A DNA stretch of 64,000 nucleotides from Taibaiella sp. (GCA_019638495.1 JAHBTQ010000002.1:434001-498000), one strand, 5' to 3'. Shown: positions 7,748 through 18,833, counted from the stretch's first letter. The notes: generated by a model not told the origin, from the letters alone. Numbers and translations are program-made.

Positions 7748-10700
7748 TTAAGTGGTTTTTGATATGAGTATTTTGAGTGTTACTTCATTTATCTCTATTT
7801 CATTCCCTTCGTCTAATGCCGGTACTATCTCTATCGAATCTGCCAAAATTTCCGCGCAAATATAATTACTATAACTAATTATAGCATCTCTTAGTTCTGC
7901 ACGTTCCTGTATAACTAATTTAATCTTATCTGTTACGTCTAAACCTGTGTCTTTCCGCACTTTTTGTACCCGGTTCACGAGTTCCCTCGCTATTCCCTCT
8001 GCCAAAAGTTCAGGTGTGACATTGATGTCAAGGGCCACCGTTAGCAGGTCTTTATTGGCAACTGACCAGCCCGGTATGTCCTCTGCTATTATTTCTACAT
8101 CTGCAGTTGTAATGGTAACCGCCACATTGTCCACACTCAGGCCAAACTTGCCTTCTCGCTCCAGAGCGCTGATGTCAGTCTGGCTCATTGCTCCTATCGC
8201 TGCAGCTACTGCCTTCATCTTTGCGCCCATGCGTGTGCCCAAAGCTTTGAAGTTCGCCTTGATCTTCTTCTTTATGAACCCTTCCGTTTCTGTAAGGAAG
8301 TCGATCTCTTTAATGTTAACCTCGTTCTTCACAAGCGCAGCCACCTTCGTGATCTGTTCCTTCATATCGGCACTGCTCACCGGAACAAGTATCTTACTCA
8401 ACGGCTGGCGCACCTTTATATTTACTTTCTTCCTTATCGAAAGTACCAGTGAGGAAATATCTTGCGCCAGTTGCATTCTCTCCTCGAGGCCATTGTCTAT
8501 AAGAGAGTCGTCTACGTCCGGGAAGTCAGCATGGTGTACGCATTGTACCGGCTGACGTTTGGTCACGTCATTCAGGTTACGGAAAAGCCAGTCTGCAAAG
8601 AATGGTGCTATCGGTGCAATGAGCAGCGACAACGTTTCCATACATTCATAAAGTGTCTGGTATGCACATATTTTGTCATGCTCATATTCGCCCTTCCAGA
8701 AACGGCGACGGCACAGGCGAACGTACCAATTGCTGAGGTGTTCATCCAGGAAGTATTCCATTGCACGGCCTGCCTGTGTAGGCTCATAGTCATCCATGTA
8801 GCGCGTCACATCTTTCACGAGGCTATGTAGTGATGAGATGATCCATTGGTCTATTTCAGGGCGCTCCTTTACAGGAATATAATGTTCGCTAAAGTTGAAT
8901 CCATCAACATTTGCATAGAGCGCAAAGAACTGGTAGGTGTTATATAGCGTTCCGAAGAACTTCCTCTGTACTTCCTTAATACCTTCTATATCAAACTTCA
9001 GACTGTCCCATGGAGACGCGTTTGTGATGAGATACCATCGGGTAGCATCTGCACTATTTTGTTCTATCGTCTGGAATGGATCTACCACATTACCCAGGCG
9101 CTTACTCATCTTGTTGCCATTCTTGTCCAGCACCAGTCCATTGCTCACCACGGTCTTGTAAGCCACGCTGTCGAATAGCATCACTCCCAGCGCATGCAGG
9201 GTATAAAACCATCCACGTGTCTGGTCTACACCTTCGGCAATGAAGTCTGCGGGGAAGTTGTTTTTGAGTGCGTGTGCTGCATCGCTTGCAAAAGGGTAGT
9301 GCTGCTGTGCGTAAGGCATCGCTCCACTGTCAAACCAGACGTCTACCAGGTCCGGCTCGCGATTCATTGCTTTGCCCGAATCGGAGACCAGGATCAACTG
9401 GTCTACAAATGGCTTGTGCAGATCCAGGTTATCGGCATTGATAAACTGGTTGAGGTTGAGCTTCTTGTTGGCTTTCTCTACTTCTTCTTTAAGTTCAGCA
9501 ATGCTTCCTATGCACTTGAGTTCTGTTCCGTCTTCTGTGGCCCATACCGGAAGGGGAGTGCCCCAGAAGCGACTACGACTCAGGTTCCAGTCTACCATGT
9601 TCTCCAGCCAGTTGCCAAAGCGACCTTCACCTGTAGCTTTTGGCTTCCAGTTGATGGTTTTGTTAAGCTCTATCATCCGGTCTTTCACTGCCGTGGTGCG
9701 TATGAACCATGCATCAAGAGGGTAGTAGATAATAGGTTTGTCTGTGCGCCAGCAATGCGGATAGGTGTGCTCGTATTTTTCCACCTTAAATGCATTGCCA
9801 GACAGCTTCAGCTTCACGGCAATATCTACGTCAACATCTTTGTATTCGGGATCGTTTTTGTAGTTCTTTACATACCTGCCACTGAATTCGCCGGTGTAGT
9901 CGTTGAACTTGCCTTCCTTGTCTACCATGGTGAGGATGCCTATGTCGTGTTTCTTACCTACACGATAGTCATCAGCACCAAATGCGGGTGCGGTATGCAC
10001 TATACCCGTTCCGTCTTCTGTAGTTACAAAGTCGCCGGTGATTACGCGCCATGGATCGCCGCCTGCTATCTCGCGCGTGTTGCCATCAAATGGCAGCAGT
10101 TGATCGTATCGCAAACCCTCCAGTTCACTTCCCTTATACTCACCGATGATCTTCCACGGCAATATTTTGGACTCCCCGGTGTAGATAGTGAAGTCGCTTT
10201 CCTGGCCTTCTGGTTTGAAGTATTTGCCCACAAGCGCTTTTGCCAGTATTACGTTAGTAGGCTTGTGTGTGTAGGGGTTGAAAGTCTGCACAAGCACGTA
10301 GTCGATATTAGGGCCAACGGTGAGTCCGCAGTTACTTGGAAGTGTCCAGGGTGTTGTAGTCCAAGCCATGAAATAAACATGAGCTGCATGCTCTGCGTTT
10401 TCAAGTCCGCCGCCCACCGGCATTTTTACGAATGGTTCCCATGCCCCAAGTGCAGTATCGTGCAATCGCTTCTGCATTGTACGCATCTCTTCGCGCTGCG
10501 CACCATCAAATGCGGACAGTCGAAACATTGCTACTACCGTAGTATCCTTTACATCCTTATAAGTACCGGGCTGGTTCAGCTCATGGCTACTGAGGCCTGT
10601 GCCTGCAGCAGGGGAATAGGGTTGTATGCTTACACTCTTATACAGCAAACCTTTGCTATAAAGCTGCTTCAGCGCCCACCAAAGGGTTTCAATATATTCA

Positions 10701-11161
10701 TTTTCAAAGGTGACGTAGGGCTTACCCATGTCTACCCAATAGCCCATTTTTTCGGTGATGTCTTCCCACTTATCTTTATATCGCATCACCACCTCGCGGC
10801 ATTTCTTGTTGTAGTCTTCTACACTGATCTTAACCCCTATATCTTCCTTAGTTATCCCCAGTTCTTTTTCTACACCTAGTTCCACCGGCAGGCCATGGGT
10901 ATCCCATCCGGCCTTACGCGGCACCTGGAAACCCTGCATGGTTTTGTAGCGGCACACCAGGTCTTTTAAGGTTCGCGATATTACATGGTGAATGCCCGGC
11001 ATGCCGTTGGCACTTGGCGGACCTTCATAAAAGACAAATGTATCAGCATCGTTACGTTGCTCTATGCTCTTTTCAAAACTGCGCTCTCCCTTCCATTTAG
11101 CAAGTATTTCCTGCTCTATAGAAGGCATATTTAATCCCTTGTTCTCTTTATACTTGTTCAT
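7748..11161 (-). CDS. ileS: Isoleucyl-tRNA synthetase
   Basis: This 1137-residue class I aminoacyl-tRNA synthetase charges tRNA-Ile. The HIGH-type motif appears as GIHHV in a YEGPPSANGMPGIHHV context, which is diagnostic for IleRS, and the KMSKR loop as NKMSKRLGN. The editing (CP1) domain lies between them (WTTTPWTLPSN, GTGIVHTAPAFG). The anticodon-binding domain follows, and a C-terminal DUF5915-like extension as in long eukaryote-like IleRS. The length fits that group. The start at 11161 (MNKYKENKG) is chosen; an internal ATG would remove 11 residues. A minus-strand TACCTTTG element at 11242-11249 gives a leader of roughly 75-80 nt. The DksA-like gene follows with a 4-bp gap. Confidence 0.97.
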   Translation of the reverse strand: MNKYKENKGLNMPSIEQEILAKWKGERSFEKSIEQRNDADTFVFYEGPPSANGMPGIHHVISRTLKDLVCRYKTMQGFQVPRKAGWDTHGLPVELGVEKELGITKEDIGVKISVEDYNKKCREVVMRYKDKWEDITEKMGYWVDMGKPYVTFENEYIETLWWALKQLYSKGLLYKSVSIQPYSPAAGTGLSSHELNQPGTYKDVKDTTVVAMFRLSAFDGAQREEMRTMQKRLHDTALGAWEPFVKMPVGGGLENAEHAAHVYFMAWTTTPWTLPSNCGLTVGPNIDYVLVQTFNPYTHKPTNVILAKALVGKYFKPEGQESDFTIYTGESKILPWKIIGEYKGSELEGLRYDQLLPFDGNTREIAGGDPWRVITGDFVTTEDGTGIVHTAPAFGADDYRVGKKHDIGILTMVDKEGKFNDYTGEFSGRYVKNYKNDPEYKDVDVDIAVKLKLSGNAFKVEKYEHTYPHCWRTDKPIIYYPLDAWFIRTTAVKDRMIELNKTINWKPKATGEGRFGNWLENMVDWNLSRSRFWGTPLPVWATEDGTELKCIGSIAELKEEVEKANKKLNLNQFINADNLDLHKPFVDQLILVSDSGKAMNREPDLVDVWFDSGAMPYAQQHYPFASDAAHALKNNFPADFIAEGVDQTRGWFYTLHALGVMLFDSVAYKTVVSNGLVLDKNGNKMSKRLGNVVDPFQTIEQNSADATRWYLITNASPWDSLKFDIEGIKEVQRKFFGTLYNTYQFFALYANVDGFNFSEHYIPVKERPEIDQWIISSLHSLVKDVTRYMDDYEPTQAGRAMEYFLDEHLSNWYVRLCRRRFWKGEYEHDKICAYQTLYECMETLSLLIAPIAPFFADWLFRNLNDVTKRQPVQCVHHADFPDVDDSLIDNGLEERMQLAQDISSLVLSIRKKVNIKVRQPLSKILVPVSSADMKEQITKVAALVKNEVNIKEIDFLTETEGFIKKKIKANFKALGTRMGAKMKAVAAAIGAMSQTDISALEREGKFGLSVDNVAVTITTADVEIIAEDIPGWSVANKDLLTVALDINVTPELLAEGIARELVNRVQKVRKDTGLDVTDKIKLVIQERAELRDAIISYSNYICAEILADSIEIVPALDEGNEIEINEVTLKILISKTT

Positions 11162-11613
11162 TCTTTTGGTCCCGTAGGTAGAAGGTTAATGGCAAAGCGG
11201 AATAGCCTGAAATGTCGGGTCCGCTATCGAAAAATAAGGCGCAAAGGTACATATGTTTCATGGAAAGACATATTGCACGACATCGAGACATAAGCTGAGG
11301 TTTCCATTTTGAATGTATTTACCCCGAGTTAATATTATTCGATGCCGACGAATTATTTCAACCTCCCTGCCGAGAAATTTTCAATTTGACGTTGTCATTA
11401 TAGGGTGTTGAAAATCACTAAATTAAAACGGAGTACATGCCGGAATAGGTGTTTTATTAGGTAGATCGAATGTCCTTATAGCATGACAAAGCGGAAAACT
11501 TGTCGTAAATTTCCGCGTATTTACCTCCCGGTGAGGTGCCCATGTGCACTTCGGCTGTGGCTGTTGATTGTTGAAAAGTTTTAAATTGTTCGTACCACAA
11601 AATGTTAATTGAA
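11162..11613. other. Divergent intergenic region between ileS and giant adhesin 1
   Basis: This 450-bp stretch has no credible gene. It must carry promoters in both directions. A minus-strand TACCTTTG (11242-11249) fits the ileS promoter. Nearer the adhesin lies an inverted repeat, GCGGAAA (11491-11497) and TTTCCGC (11510-11516), plus a small ACCTC/GAGGT hairpin at 11523-11537. Either could be regulatory, but no known factor is recognised. Confidence 0.6.
11242..11249 (-). promoter_or_regulatory. -7 promoter element for ileS
   Basis: On the minus strand the sequence reads TACCTTTG, matching the Bacteroidota -7 consensus TAnnTTTG. It sits 80 bp upstream of the ileS start codon. No clear -33 TTG at good spacing was found. 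Confidence 0.5.
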
Positions 11614-14600
11614 ATGAAGAAAATCTACCTTTCTCTTCTCGTCTGCCTCCTGGGGTTAGCTGTCAAGGCGCAGACTGCCGCGTCTTACTTCTTCTTAAGA
11701 ACCACGGGGACGTTTACCAGTATTTCGGGTACGGGTACTGCGTTTTCCGGTATCAATTCTGATGACGTTGGATCTGCGGGAATACCGATTGGATTCACCT
11801 TTGGCTATTTTGGCGGTGCAACAACCACGCAGGTCGCAGTCTGTTCAAACGGATGGCTGTCGTTATCAAACAACGCAACTGTAGGGGGACTCACGGCGAC
11901 AACGAGTTCTATGACCGCCGGGAAACTGGCTCCGTTTTGGAGGGATGGACACGGTGGTTATGGCGGATCAATGTGTTATTACCAGACGACCGGATCTCCA
12001 GGCAGCAGGGTCTTCACTTTCGAGTGGAATAACTGGGACGCGTTTTCTGGCAGCGGCCAGGATATAGATTGCCAGATCAAGCTTTATGAAGGTTCGAACA
12101 TCATTGAGTTTATCTATGGTCCTTCTGTGTTGGCGGCCTCTATAACCAACTATTTCATTGGTATTTGTAATAGTTCTACAGATTTTCAGTGTCTGCCTAG
12201 TACAGCTTCGACTACTACGAGTACTAGTTTCTCGAACACTTGCACTGTACTTAGTAATGGTACTCTGCTCCGTTGGTACCTTTGTTCAGACCCTCCGGCC
12301 AGCACCGGTACAATGTCGATGTGTGTAGGCGGGAACACTACGCTTTCCAATACTGCACCATCTGGAACATGGGCTAGCAGCAATACAGGAGTTGCAAGTG
12401 TTGTTTCCGGTACGGGTGTAGTAACCGGTGTTGCCGCTGGTACTGCACGCATATCTTATATAGTACCTGGTGGCTGCCAGTCTAACGTTGTAGTGACAGT
12501 GAATGCAAAGCCAACTGTAGCAAGTATTACACCTTCTATGACTACTGCATGTATTGGTGATGCGGTTTCGTTTACTGCAGGCAGCGTTTCAGGTCTTGGT
12601 GCGTTGACGTCTTATAACTGGTCCGGTCCCGCAGGGTTTTCTACGACAAGTGCCGTTAATAATACTACATTAGTTACGAGCTCCCTTACGCAGGCAGGTT
12701 CTTATAGTGTTTCTGTGACCTACCCGGGGTCTGGTTGTACCAGCAATGCGGTCGGTAGTTCATCTATAGTTATTAATACACCGCCGGAAGCAATAGGTGG
12801 GGCCACAGCCGTTTGTGAAACTACCACCGGTACACTCACGAACGCCACTCTAGGCGGCACATGGACATCAGCAACTCCTTCTGTTGCTTCTATTGATCTG
12901 ACATCTGGGTTGATGAGTGGTAACACCGGAGGCTCTGCAGTTATCACTTACACGCTTCCAAACAACTGCTATAGTACTGTAATTGCCAGTGTAAATCCAC
13001 TGCCGGTTGTAACTGTGACACCTCCTGGCCCAACTACAATATGTATGGGAGAGTCTACGTCATTCACGGCAAATTCACCTAACCCACTCTTCGCCCTACT
13101 TTCACAGGATTTTGAAAGTGGACTGGGTGGTTGGACAGTAAGTGGTCCTGCAGGCCCTGCCAACATGTGGCAGATCGTTACTTCAGGTACTTCTTCTGCT
13201 GGCATACCTGGTGACGCATCGAGCATGTTGCAGGCATCGGCTCTGGGTTCTATCACCAATTCAATTATTACTTCGCCTTCGTTCTCTACATTGGGGTATG
13301 GCAGTGCGACACTCACTTTTAATGAATATCTGCTTTTTGCTACTCCTGACGTTAGCGCCAGGATTGAATACTCAGTTAACGGCGGTGCATGGACACTGCT
13401 TGAGGAGCATGGCGTTTCTCCGTTCTCAAGTGTAGGAGGTGGTTCATGGGTTTCTACATCTCCTGAAACTACAATCTCTCTTCCGGCTGGCGCACTTGGT
13501 CAGTCAGACGTTAGGCTTCGTTGGTACTATGACGCTTCTCAGTATTATTGGTATCTAGACAATATAGTGGTAAACGCGCAGTTGCCGGCTTCTACCTATT
13601 CATGGACCGGTGCTCTTGGTCTTTCATGTACTACTTGTACTAACCCTACGATTACACCAACCTCTACCGGCGCTAATAACTACAGCATTACCGTTACTAC
13701 AAGTGCAGGTTGCACAACTACACAGGGCGTAACCGTAAGTGTGAATCCGTTACCTGCTGCTATCAGCGGCAACCTGAATGTGTGTGTGGGTACAACTTTT
13801 ACTCTCACTAATGCTACTCCTGGCGGCACATGGACTGCGAGCAATGGGAATGTGACCATTGGCGCTTCTACAGGCCAGATGACCGGCGTCGCAGTTGGTA
13901 ACTCTACAATTACATACACGCTTCCTACCAACTGTTACATCACTGCAGTTGCTACGGTAGCACCAGCTCCGTCAGCCATAACCGGACCAACTGAAGTATG
14001 TGAAGGCCTTACAGTGGGGCTGTCACATGCAGTCGGTGGTGGTACATGGATAAGCTCAAATACTGCTGCTGCAACGATCAACCCATATGGTGTTGTAACA
14101 GGTGTTGCTGCAGGAAATACTGATATAACGTACACTCTTCCATCGGGCTGTATTACTTCTCGTAACGAGATCGTGAATGCTACTCCTGGTGCTATTTCAG
14201 GAACGGCAGTGCTTTGTAAAGGTGCAACTACTACTTTGTCAAGTGTTACACCAGGAGGCAACTGGATTAGCAGTGACCCATCTGTGGCAACCATTACCGG
14301 CGGTGGGCTGGTAACAGGTGTTGACGCAGGAAATGCGCTGATCACCTATCAGCTTCCTACTACTTGTATGACCACAAAGCTTGTTACTGTTAATCCGCTT
14401 CCTGCGCCTATCACAGGTACAACAAGTGTGTGCCAGGGTGCTCAGACAGTACTCAGCAATGCAACTGCCGGTGGTACATGGACCAGCTCAAGCCCTGTGA
14501 ATGCCAGCGTTGGCGCTTCAACCGGCGTGGTGACAGGCGGATCTACTGGTTTCGCTACAGTATATTATACTTTGACAGCTACAGGCTGTGCGGTTTCTAC

Positions 14601-17600
14601 ACCGATCATAGTAAATGCACTGCCAACTACGCCATCAGGTACAATGGAGATCTGCCAGGATGATATGTCAGGTCTTTCTGCATCACCTGCAGGCGGTAAC
14701 TGGACCAGCAGCAATTCGTCAGTAATTTCTATTGATCCTTCTTCAGGCGTTGCCACAGGTGCTGGTGCTGGTGTGGCAACGGTGACTTACACATTGCCGA
14801 TTACCAACTGTAAGTCGACATCAGCGATGACCGTTAACGCGCTGCCGGGTCTCATTTCAGGTACTGCGGTTGTTTGCGTTAATTCTACAACTACACTTTA
14901 CAACTTTACTCCGGGCGGTGTTTGGAGCTCAGGAAACTCTTCGATAGCAACTATTTCTCCCACCGGTGTTGTTACTGGTGTGAATCCGGGAATGGTGCAA
15001 ATAGATTATACAAATGCTACAACAGGATGTATGCGCTCTATCGTTGTTACAGTAAATGCGCAGCCTTCAGTTATTACCGGTACGCCACAGGTATGTACAG
15101 GTTCAGTAACGGCCTTGGGTAATGCCGACGGTGGCGGTACCTGGAGCAGCAGCAACAGCGTTATTGCGTCAGTTGACGTGAGTACCGGTGTTGTGACTGG
15201 TGGCGTAGCAGGTGTTGCAATGATCACTTATACACTTCCTACTACCTGCGCACGTACGCAGTCAGTGAGTGTTAACCCGCTTCCGGGCAATATCTCTGGT
15301 ACTCAGACAGTTTGCGAAGGTGCAACTGTTAACTGGAGCAGCCCTACACCGGGTGTTAACTGGAGCTCAGATAACTCTGGAATTGCTACTGTAAGTTCTA
15401 CAGGGGTTGTAGGTGGTGTTAGCGCCGGTGTAACAACAATTACTACTACTACGGGCAACGGCTGCTACAAGACGCGTGCGGTAACTGTAAATGTTACGCC
15501 TGTTTCTGATCCGGCATCTCCGGTTGAGGTTTGTCTGGGTCAGACAGCAACATTGTCTGCACTTACTTCAGGTGGTACATGGAGTTCTGCATCTCCTGTT
15601 ATAGCTCCGGTGAATATGACAACAAGTGTTGTAACCGGTGGTACAGCCGGCACTACTACATTGACCTATGCACTGTCAACCGGCTGCAAGTTCACTACTC
15701 CGTTTACTGTAAAGGCTCTGCCATCATCAATAACAGGTACAATGAATGTGTGTGTGAATTCTACCACTACACTTTCCAGCTCGCCTGCAGGTGGAGTATG
15801 GACTGTAGCTTCAGGTGTGAATGCATCAGTTGATGGTATGACAGGAGAGGTGCTCGGGATCAATGAAGGAAACGAAACCGTGATCTACACAGGTGCGAAC
15901 GGTTGCTCTCGTTCGGCTTCAGTACATGTTAACCCACTTCCTGCTCCGATCTTTGGTACACTTAACGTATGCCAGGGCAGCAACACATCACTCACAAATG
16001 CTACTGCGGGTGGTGCGTGGAGCAGCAGTGCACCTGCACTTGCTACGATCACTTCCGGTGGTGTGGCTACAGGTCTGATGGTAGGAACGCCTACGATCAC
16101 GTACAAGCTTCCTACAGGATGTATGTCGATCGCGTCACTGGTGGTGAATGCGCTTCCTGCGGACGTTACGGGTGCAGATAATGTTTGTGTGGGACAGTCG
16201 ATCACTTTGTCAAATGCATCTTCAGGTATCACCTGGACTTGCCTTGATCCGATGTATGCGACAGTGAGTGGCACTGGCGTTGTGACTGGGCTTATGGCAG
16301 GTCCTGCTACGATTACTGCTGCATTTTCTACCGGCTGCTCTAAGTCAAAGACAATCGTAGTTAATCCGCTGCCTGCAGCTATTGCCGGTAATACGAACAT
16401 TTGCCAGGGCACTACTACTATACTCGCTAGTGCGTCACCTGGTGGAACATGGAGCAGCAGCGATCCGTCAGTTGCCTCCATTAACACTGTTACAGGAGCT
16501 GCAATGGGTTCTGATGTTGGCTTCAGTATTATCACTTATACATTGCCAACCGGCTGTTATAATACTACATCGCTTATTGTGAATGGTGTTCCTGAGGTTA
16601 TTACCGGTACACCGGTTGTTTGCGCGGGAAGCACAACGCAGCTAGACAATATGACACCAGGCGGTACATGGAGTGCATCTTCTACTACTGTATCAATCAA
16701 TGCTACAGGTCTTGTAACAGGTGTTGCTGCAGGTACTTCTATTGTAACATACAAAACAGGCAACAACTGCCGCAGGATCCAGGTAGTTACTGTTAATCCG
16801 CTTCCTGCTCTGATCGCAGGTACAGGAAACGTTTGTCAGGGTCAGACCATGATCTACAGTAATGCTAATCCGGGTGGTACGTGGTCCAGCGACAACGCTG
16901 TTGTTGCCGATGTAAATGCCACTTCAGGTGTTATCGCCGGTGGTGATGTTGGTTCTGCAAATATCACATACACACTGCCTACGGGTTGTATGCGTGCACG
17001 TATGGTTTCAGTTCATGCATCAGTTGAGCCAATCGTTGGATTGGATCCGGTTTGCGCTGGTACAACATCTATGCTGAGCACAGCTACAACAGGTGGTATC
17101 TGGATCAGCAGTAACTCTACTGTTGCCACTATCGATGCGACAACCGGTGAGGTTTCTGCTATTGCTGCTGGTACTTCAGTTATTACTTATGCGATGCCTT
17201 CAGGCTGTACTGCAACAGGTACAGTGCTCGTTCGTCCTTTGCCTGGTAACATTACCGGTGCGGGTGTTGTTTGTGAGGGTTCAAACATTACACTTATGAG
17301 TGCCACTTCCGGTGGTACATGGACAGGAAGCAACGATGCCATTGCGACGGTTGGCGCAGCGGGTGTTGTAACTGGTGTTGCTGCCGGTTCGGTTACTATT
17401 TCTTACACACTCTCTACGGGTTGTATGAAAACGCGCGATATCGTCGTGAATCCACTTCCAATGGTATATAATGTAACCGGTGGTGGAAGCTACTGCGCTG
17501 GCGGTGCTGGTGTTGCTATCGGTCTTGATGGTTCTGACATAGGTGTAAACTATACACTCACAAACGGCACTACAAGCTTCGGTACACTGGCCGGCTCAGG

Positions 17601-18813
17601 TATGGTACTTGATTTTGGATTGCGTACTGCAGCTGGTACTTATATGGTAATGGGTACTACAGATCAGGGCTGCTCTGCAAATATGAGCGGTGATGCCGGT
17701 GTAACGATCAATTCGTTGGTTATGCCGTCTGTTGTGCTTTCAGCCAGCACTGGCGATTCGGTTTGTGCGGCGACCAGCGTGGCCTACACAGCTACTCCTG
17801 CAAATGGAGGTACTGCTCCAACTTATGTGTGGAGTGTAGCGGGTTCGCCGGTTGCTACGGGCGCTACGTATACCTATACACCGGCAAACGGTGATGTGGT
17901 GACTGTAGAAATGACCAGCAATGTTGCTTGTCCTTCTGTAGCTACTGTATCAGACAGCAAGTCAATGACTGTCATTCCTAACCTGGCTCCGTCTGTATCT
18001 ATCTCGGTTGGCCCTGATGATACACTGTGTTCCGGCTCTCTCGCTTCTTTTGTGGCTGTGGGCTTGAATGGTGGCACTGACCCTGTTTATACATGGATCG
18101 TTGGTGGTACCATAGTACCAGGTGTTACCGGTCCTACATACACATACATGCCGGCAAACAATCAGTCGGTTGTTGTGAAACTGAACAGCAGTTACCGTTG
18201 TCCTTCTGTGAACAACGTATCGAGCAACACGATCACAATGCACATCGATCAGCAGTACATCCCTGCTGTTAGCATCATTGCTGATCCGGGTACTGTTATC
18301 AATGCAGGCCAGACTGTTACATTTACAACAATCGTAAATGGAGCAGGTCCTTCGCCTCGTTACCAGTGGCTTATAAGGGGCGGTATAATTCCTGGCGCTA
18401 CTCAGGCTACATTCACAAGCAACGACCTGAATGATGGCGACTCTGTGACCTGTGTGGTATGGGGAACAGGAAGGTGCGGAATGGAAACGATCAACTCTGT
18501 TGTAATGACGGTGAATGGCCAGACTTCCGTTGCTACCACAGGGCTTGCAAATAGCGAGCTTAAATTGATGCCAAACCCAACAAGCGGTGCATTCGTAGTG
18601 AGCGGAACGGTAGGCAGCAAAGCTGACCAGGCTGTTACTTTCGAAGTGACAGATATGCTGGGCCAGGTGGTTTATCGTGGTAACACTGTTGCTCGTGGTG
18701 GTGCACTTAATGAGCGTATTGAGCTCACCGGTACTCTTGCAAACGGTATGTACATGCTGAATGTGAGCAACGGTACTGACCGCAAGGTGTTCCATTTTGT
18801 ATTGAAGCAGTAA
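11614..18813 (+). CDS. Giant T9SS surface protein 1, about 19 Cys-paired Ig-like (Big_2-like) repeats
   Basis: About 2,399 residues. The signal peptide MKKIYLSLLVCLLGLAVKAQ sets the preferred ATG at 11614 (an ATG 12 bp upstream is possible). Next comes a beta-rich N-terminal domain (to about residue 220), then about 19 repeats of 65-70 residues of the form ITGT..VC.G...L..A..GG.W.SSN..VA.V...TGVVTGV.AG...ITY.LPTGC....V.VN.LP, close to Big_2/BID_2 repeats. A jelly-roll-like domain (about 490-655, QDFESGLGGW to YYWYLDNI) interrupts the series. Three PKD/Ig-like domains (from about 2030) and a T9SS sorting domain (LKLMPNPTSGAF to FHFVLKQ) end it. Each repeat has two cysteines. It is paralogous to the 20.7-27.6 kb protein. 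An adhesin or gliding/surface-matrix role is inferred; no ligand can be named. Confidence 0.9.
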   Translation: MKKIYLSLLVCLLGLAVKAQTAASYFFLRTTGTFTSISGTGTAFSGINSDDVGSAGIPIGFTFGYFGGATTTQVAVCSNGWLSLSNNATVGGLTATTSSMTAGKLAPFWRDGHGGYGGSMCYYQTTGSPGSRVFTFEWNNWDAFSGSGQDIDCQIKLYEGSNIIEFIYGPSVLAASITNYFIGICNSSTDFQCLPSTASTTTSTSFSNTCTVLSNGTLLRWYLCSDPPASTGTMSMCVGGNTTLSNTAPSGTWASSNTGVASVVSGTGVVTGVAAGTARISYIVPGGCQSNVVVTVNAKPTVASITPSMTTACIGDAVSFTAGSVSGLGALTSYNWSGPAGFSTTSAVNNTTLVTSSLTQAGSYSVSVTYPGSGCTSNAVGSSSIVINTPPEAIGGATAVCETTTGTLTNATLGGTWTSATPSVASIDLTSGLMSGNTGGSAVITYTLPNNCYSTVIASVNPLPVVTVTPPGPTTICMGESTSFTANSPNPLFALLSQDFESGLGGWTVSGPAGPANMWQIVTSGTSSAGIPGDASSMLQASALGSITNSIITSPSFSTLGYGSATLTFNEYLLFATPDVSARIEYSVNGGAWTLLEEHGVSPFSSVGGGSWVSTSPETTISLPAGALGQSDVRLRWYYDASQYYWYLDNIVVNAQLPASTYSWTGALGLSCTTCTNPTITPTSTGANNYSITVTTSAGCTTTQGVTVSVNPLPAAISGNLNVCVGTTFTLTNATPGGTWTASNGNVTIGASTGQMTGVAVGNSTITYTLPTNCYITAVATVAPAPSAITGPTEVCEGLTVGLSHAVGGGTWISSNTAAATINPYGVVTGVAAGNTDITYTLPSGCITSRNEIVNATPGAISGTAVLCKGATTTLSSVTPGGNWISSDPSVATITGGGLVTGVDAGNALITYQLPTTCMTTKLVTVNPLPAPITGTTSVCQGAQTVLSNATAGGTWTSSSPVNASVGASTGVVTGGSTGFATVYYTLTATGCAVSTPIIVNALPTTPSGTMEICQDDMSGLSASPAGGNWTSSNSSVISIDPSSGVATGAGAGVATVTYTLPITNCKSTSAMTVNALPGLISGTAVVCVNSTTTLYNFTPGGVWSSGNSSIATISPTGVVTGVNPGMVQIDYTNATTGCMRSIVVTVNAQPSVITGTPQVCTGSVTALGNADGGGTWSSSNSVIASVDVSTGVVTGGVAGVAMITYTLPTTCARTQSVSVNPLPGNISGTQTVCEGATVNWSSPTPGVNWSSDNSGIATVSSTGVVGGVSAGVTTITTTTGNGCYKTRAVTVNVTPVSDPASPVEVCLGQTATLSALTSGGTWSSASPVIAPVNMTTSVVTGGTAGTTTLTYALSTGCKFTTPFTVKALPSSITGTMNVCVNSTTTLSSSPAGGVWTVASGVNASVDGMTGEVLGINEGNETVIYTGANGCSRSASVHVNPLPAPIFGTLNVCQGSNTSLTNATAGGAWSSSAPALATITSGGVATGLMVGTPTITYKLPTGCMSIASLVVNALPADVTGADNVCVGQSITLSNASSGITWTCLDPMYATVSGTGVVTGLMAGPATITAAFSTGCSKSKTIVVNPLPAAIAGNTNICQGTTTILASASPGGTWSSSDPSVASINTVTGAAMGSDVGFSIITYTLPTGCYNTTSLIVNGVPEVITGTPVVCAGSTTQLDNMTPGGTWSASSTTVSINATGLVTGVAAGTSIVTYKTGNNCRRIQVVTVNPLPALIAGTGNVCQGQTMIYSNANPGGTWSSDNAVVADVNATSGVIAGGDVGSANITYTLPTGCMRARMVSVHASVEPIVGLDPVCAGTTSMLSTATTGGIWISSNSTVATIDATTGEVSAIAAGTSVITYAMPSGCTATGTVLVRPLPGNITGAGVVCEGSNITLMSATSGGTWTGSNDAIATVGAAGVVTGVAAGSVTISYTLSTGCMKTRDIVVNPLPMVYNVTGGGSYCAGGAGVAIGLDGSDIGVNYTLTNGTTSFGTLAGSGMVLDFGLRTAAGTYMVMGTTDQGCSANMSGDAGVTINSLVMPSVVLSASTGDSVCAATSVAYTATPANGGTAPTYVWSVAGSPVATGATYTYTPANGDVVTVEMTSNVACPSVATVSDSKSMTVIPNLAPSVSISVGPDDTLCSGSLASFVAVGLNGGTDPVYTWIVGGTIVPGVTGPTYTYMPANNQSVVVKLNSSYRCPSVNNVSSNTITMHIDQQYIPAVSIIADPGTVINAGQTVTFTTIVNGAGPSPRYQWLIRGGIIPGATQATFTSNDLNDGDSVTCVVWGTGRCGMETINSVVMTVNGQTSVATTGLANSELKLMPNPTSGAFVVSGTVGSKADQAVTFEVTDMLGQVVYRGNTVARGGALNERIELTGTLANGMYMLNVSNGTDRKVFHFVLKQ

Positions 18814-18833
18814 GCATACTTTCAATATTGATC

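Noticed and set aside
6971..7762. A plus-strand frame encoding an Ala/Gly/Phe-rich 263-residue product
   Set aside because: It is exactly antisense to the Lys/Ala/Pro-rich DksA-like gene; its Gly/Ala/Phe repeats are the complement of the KAAPAK codons.
9194..10879. A 561-residue plus-strand frame
   Set aside because: It is fully antisense to ileS and has no family motif; a long shadow frame in a biased coding sequence.
15885..16535. Minus-strand frames inside the giant adhesins, up to over 200 residues
   Set aside because: They are antisense to the repeat units and have the same repeat period; no independent start signals.
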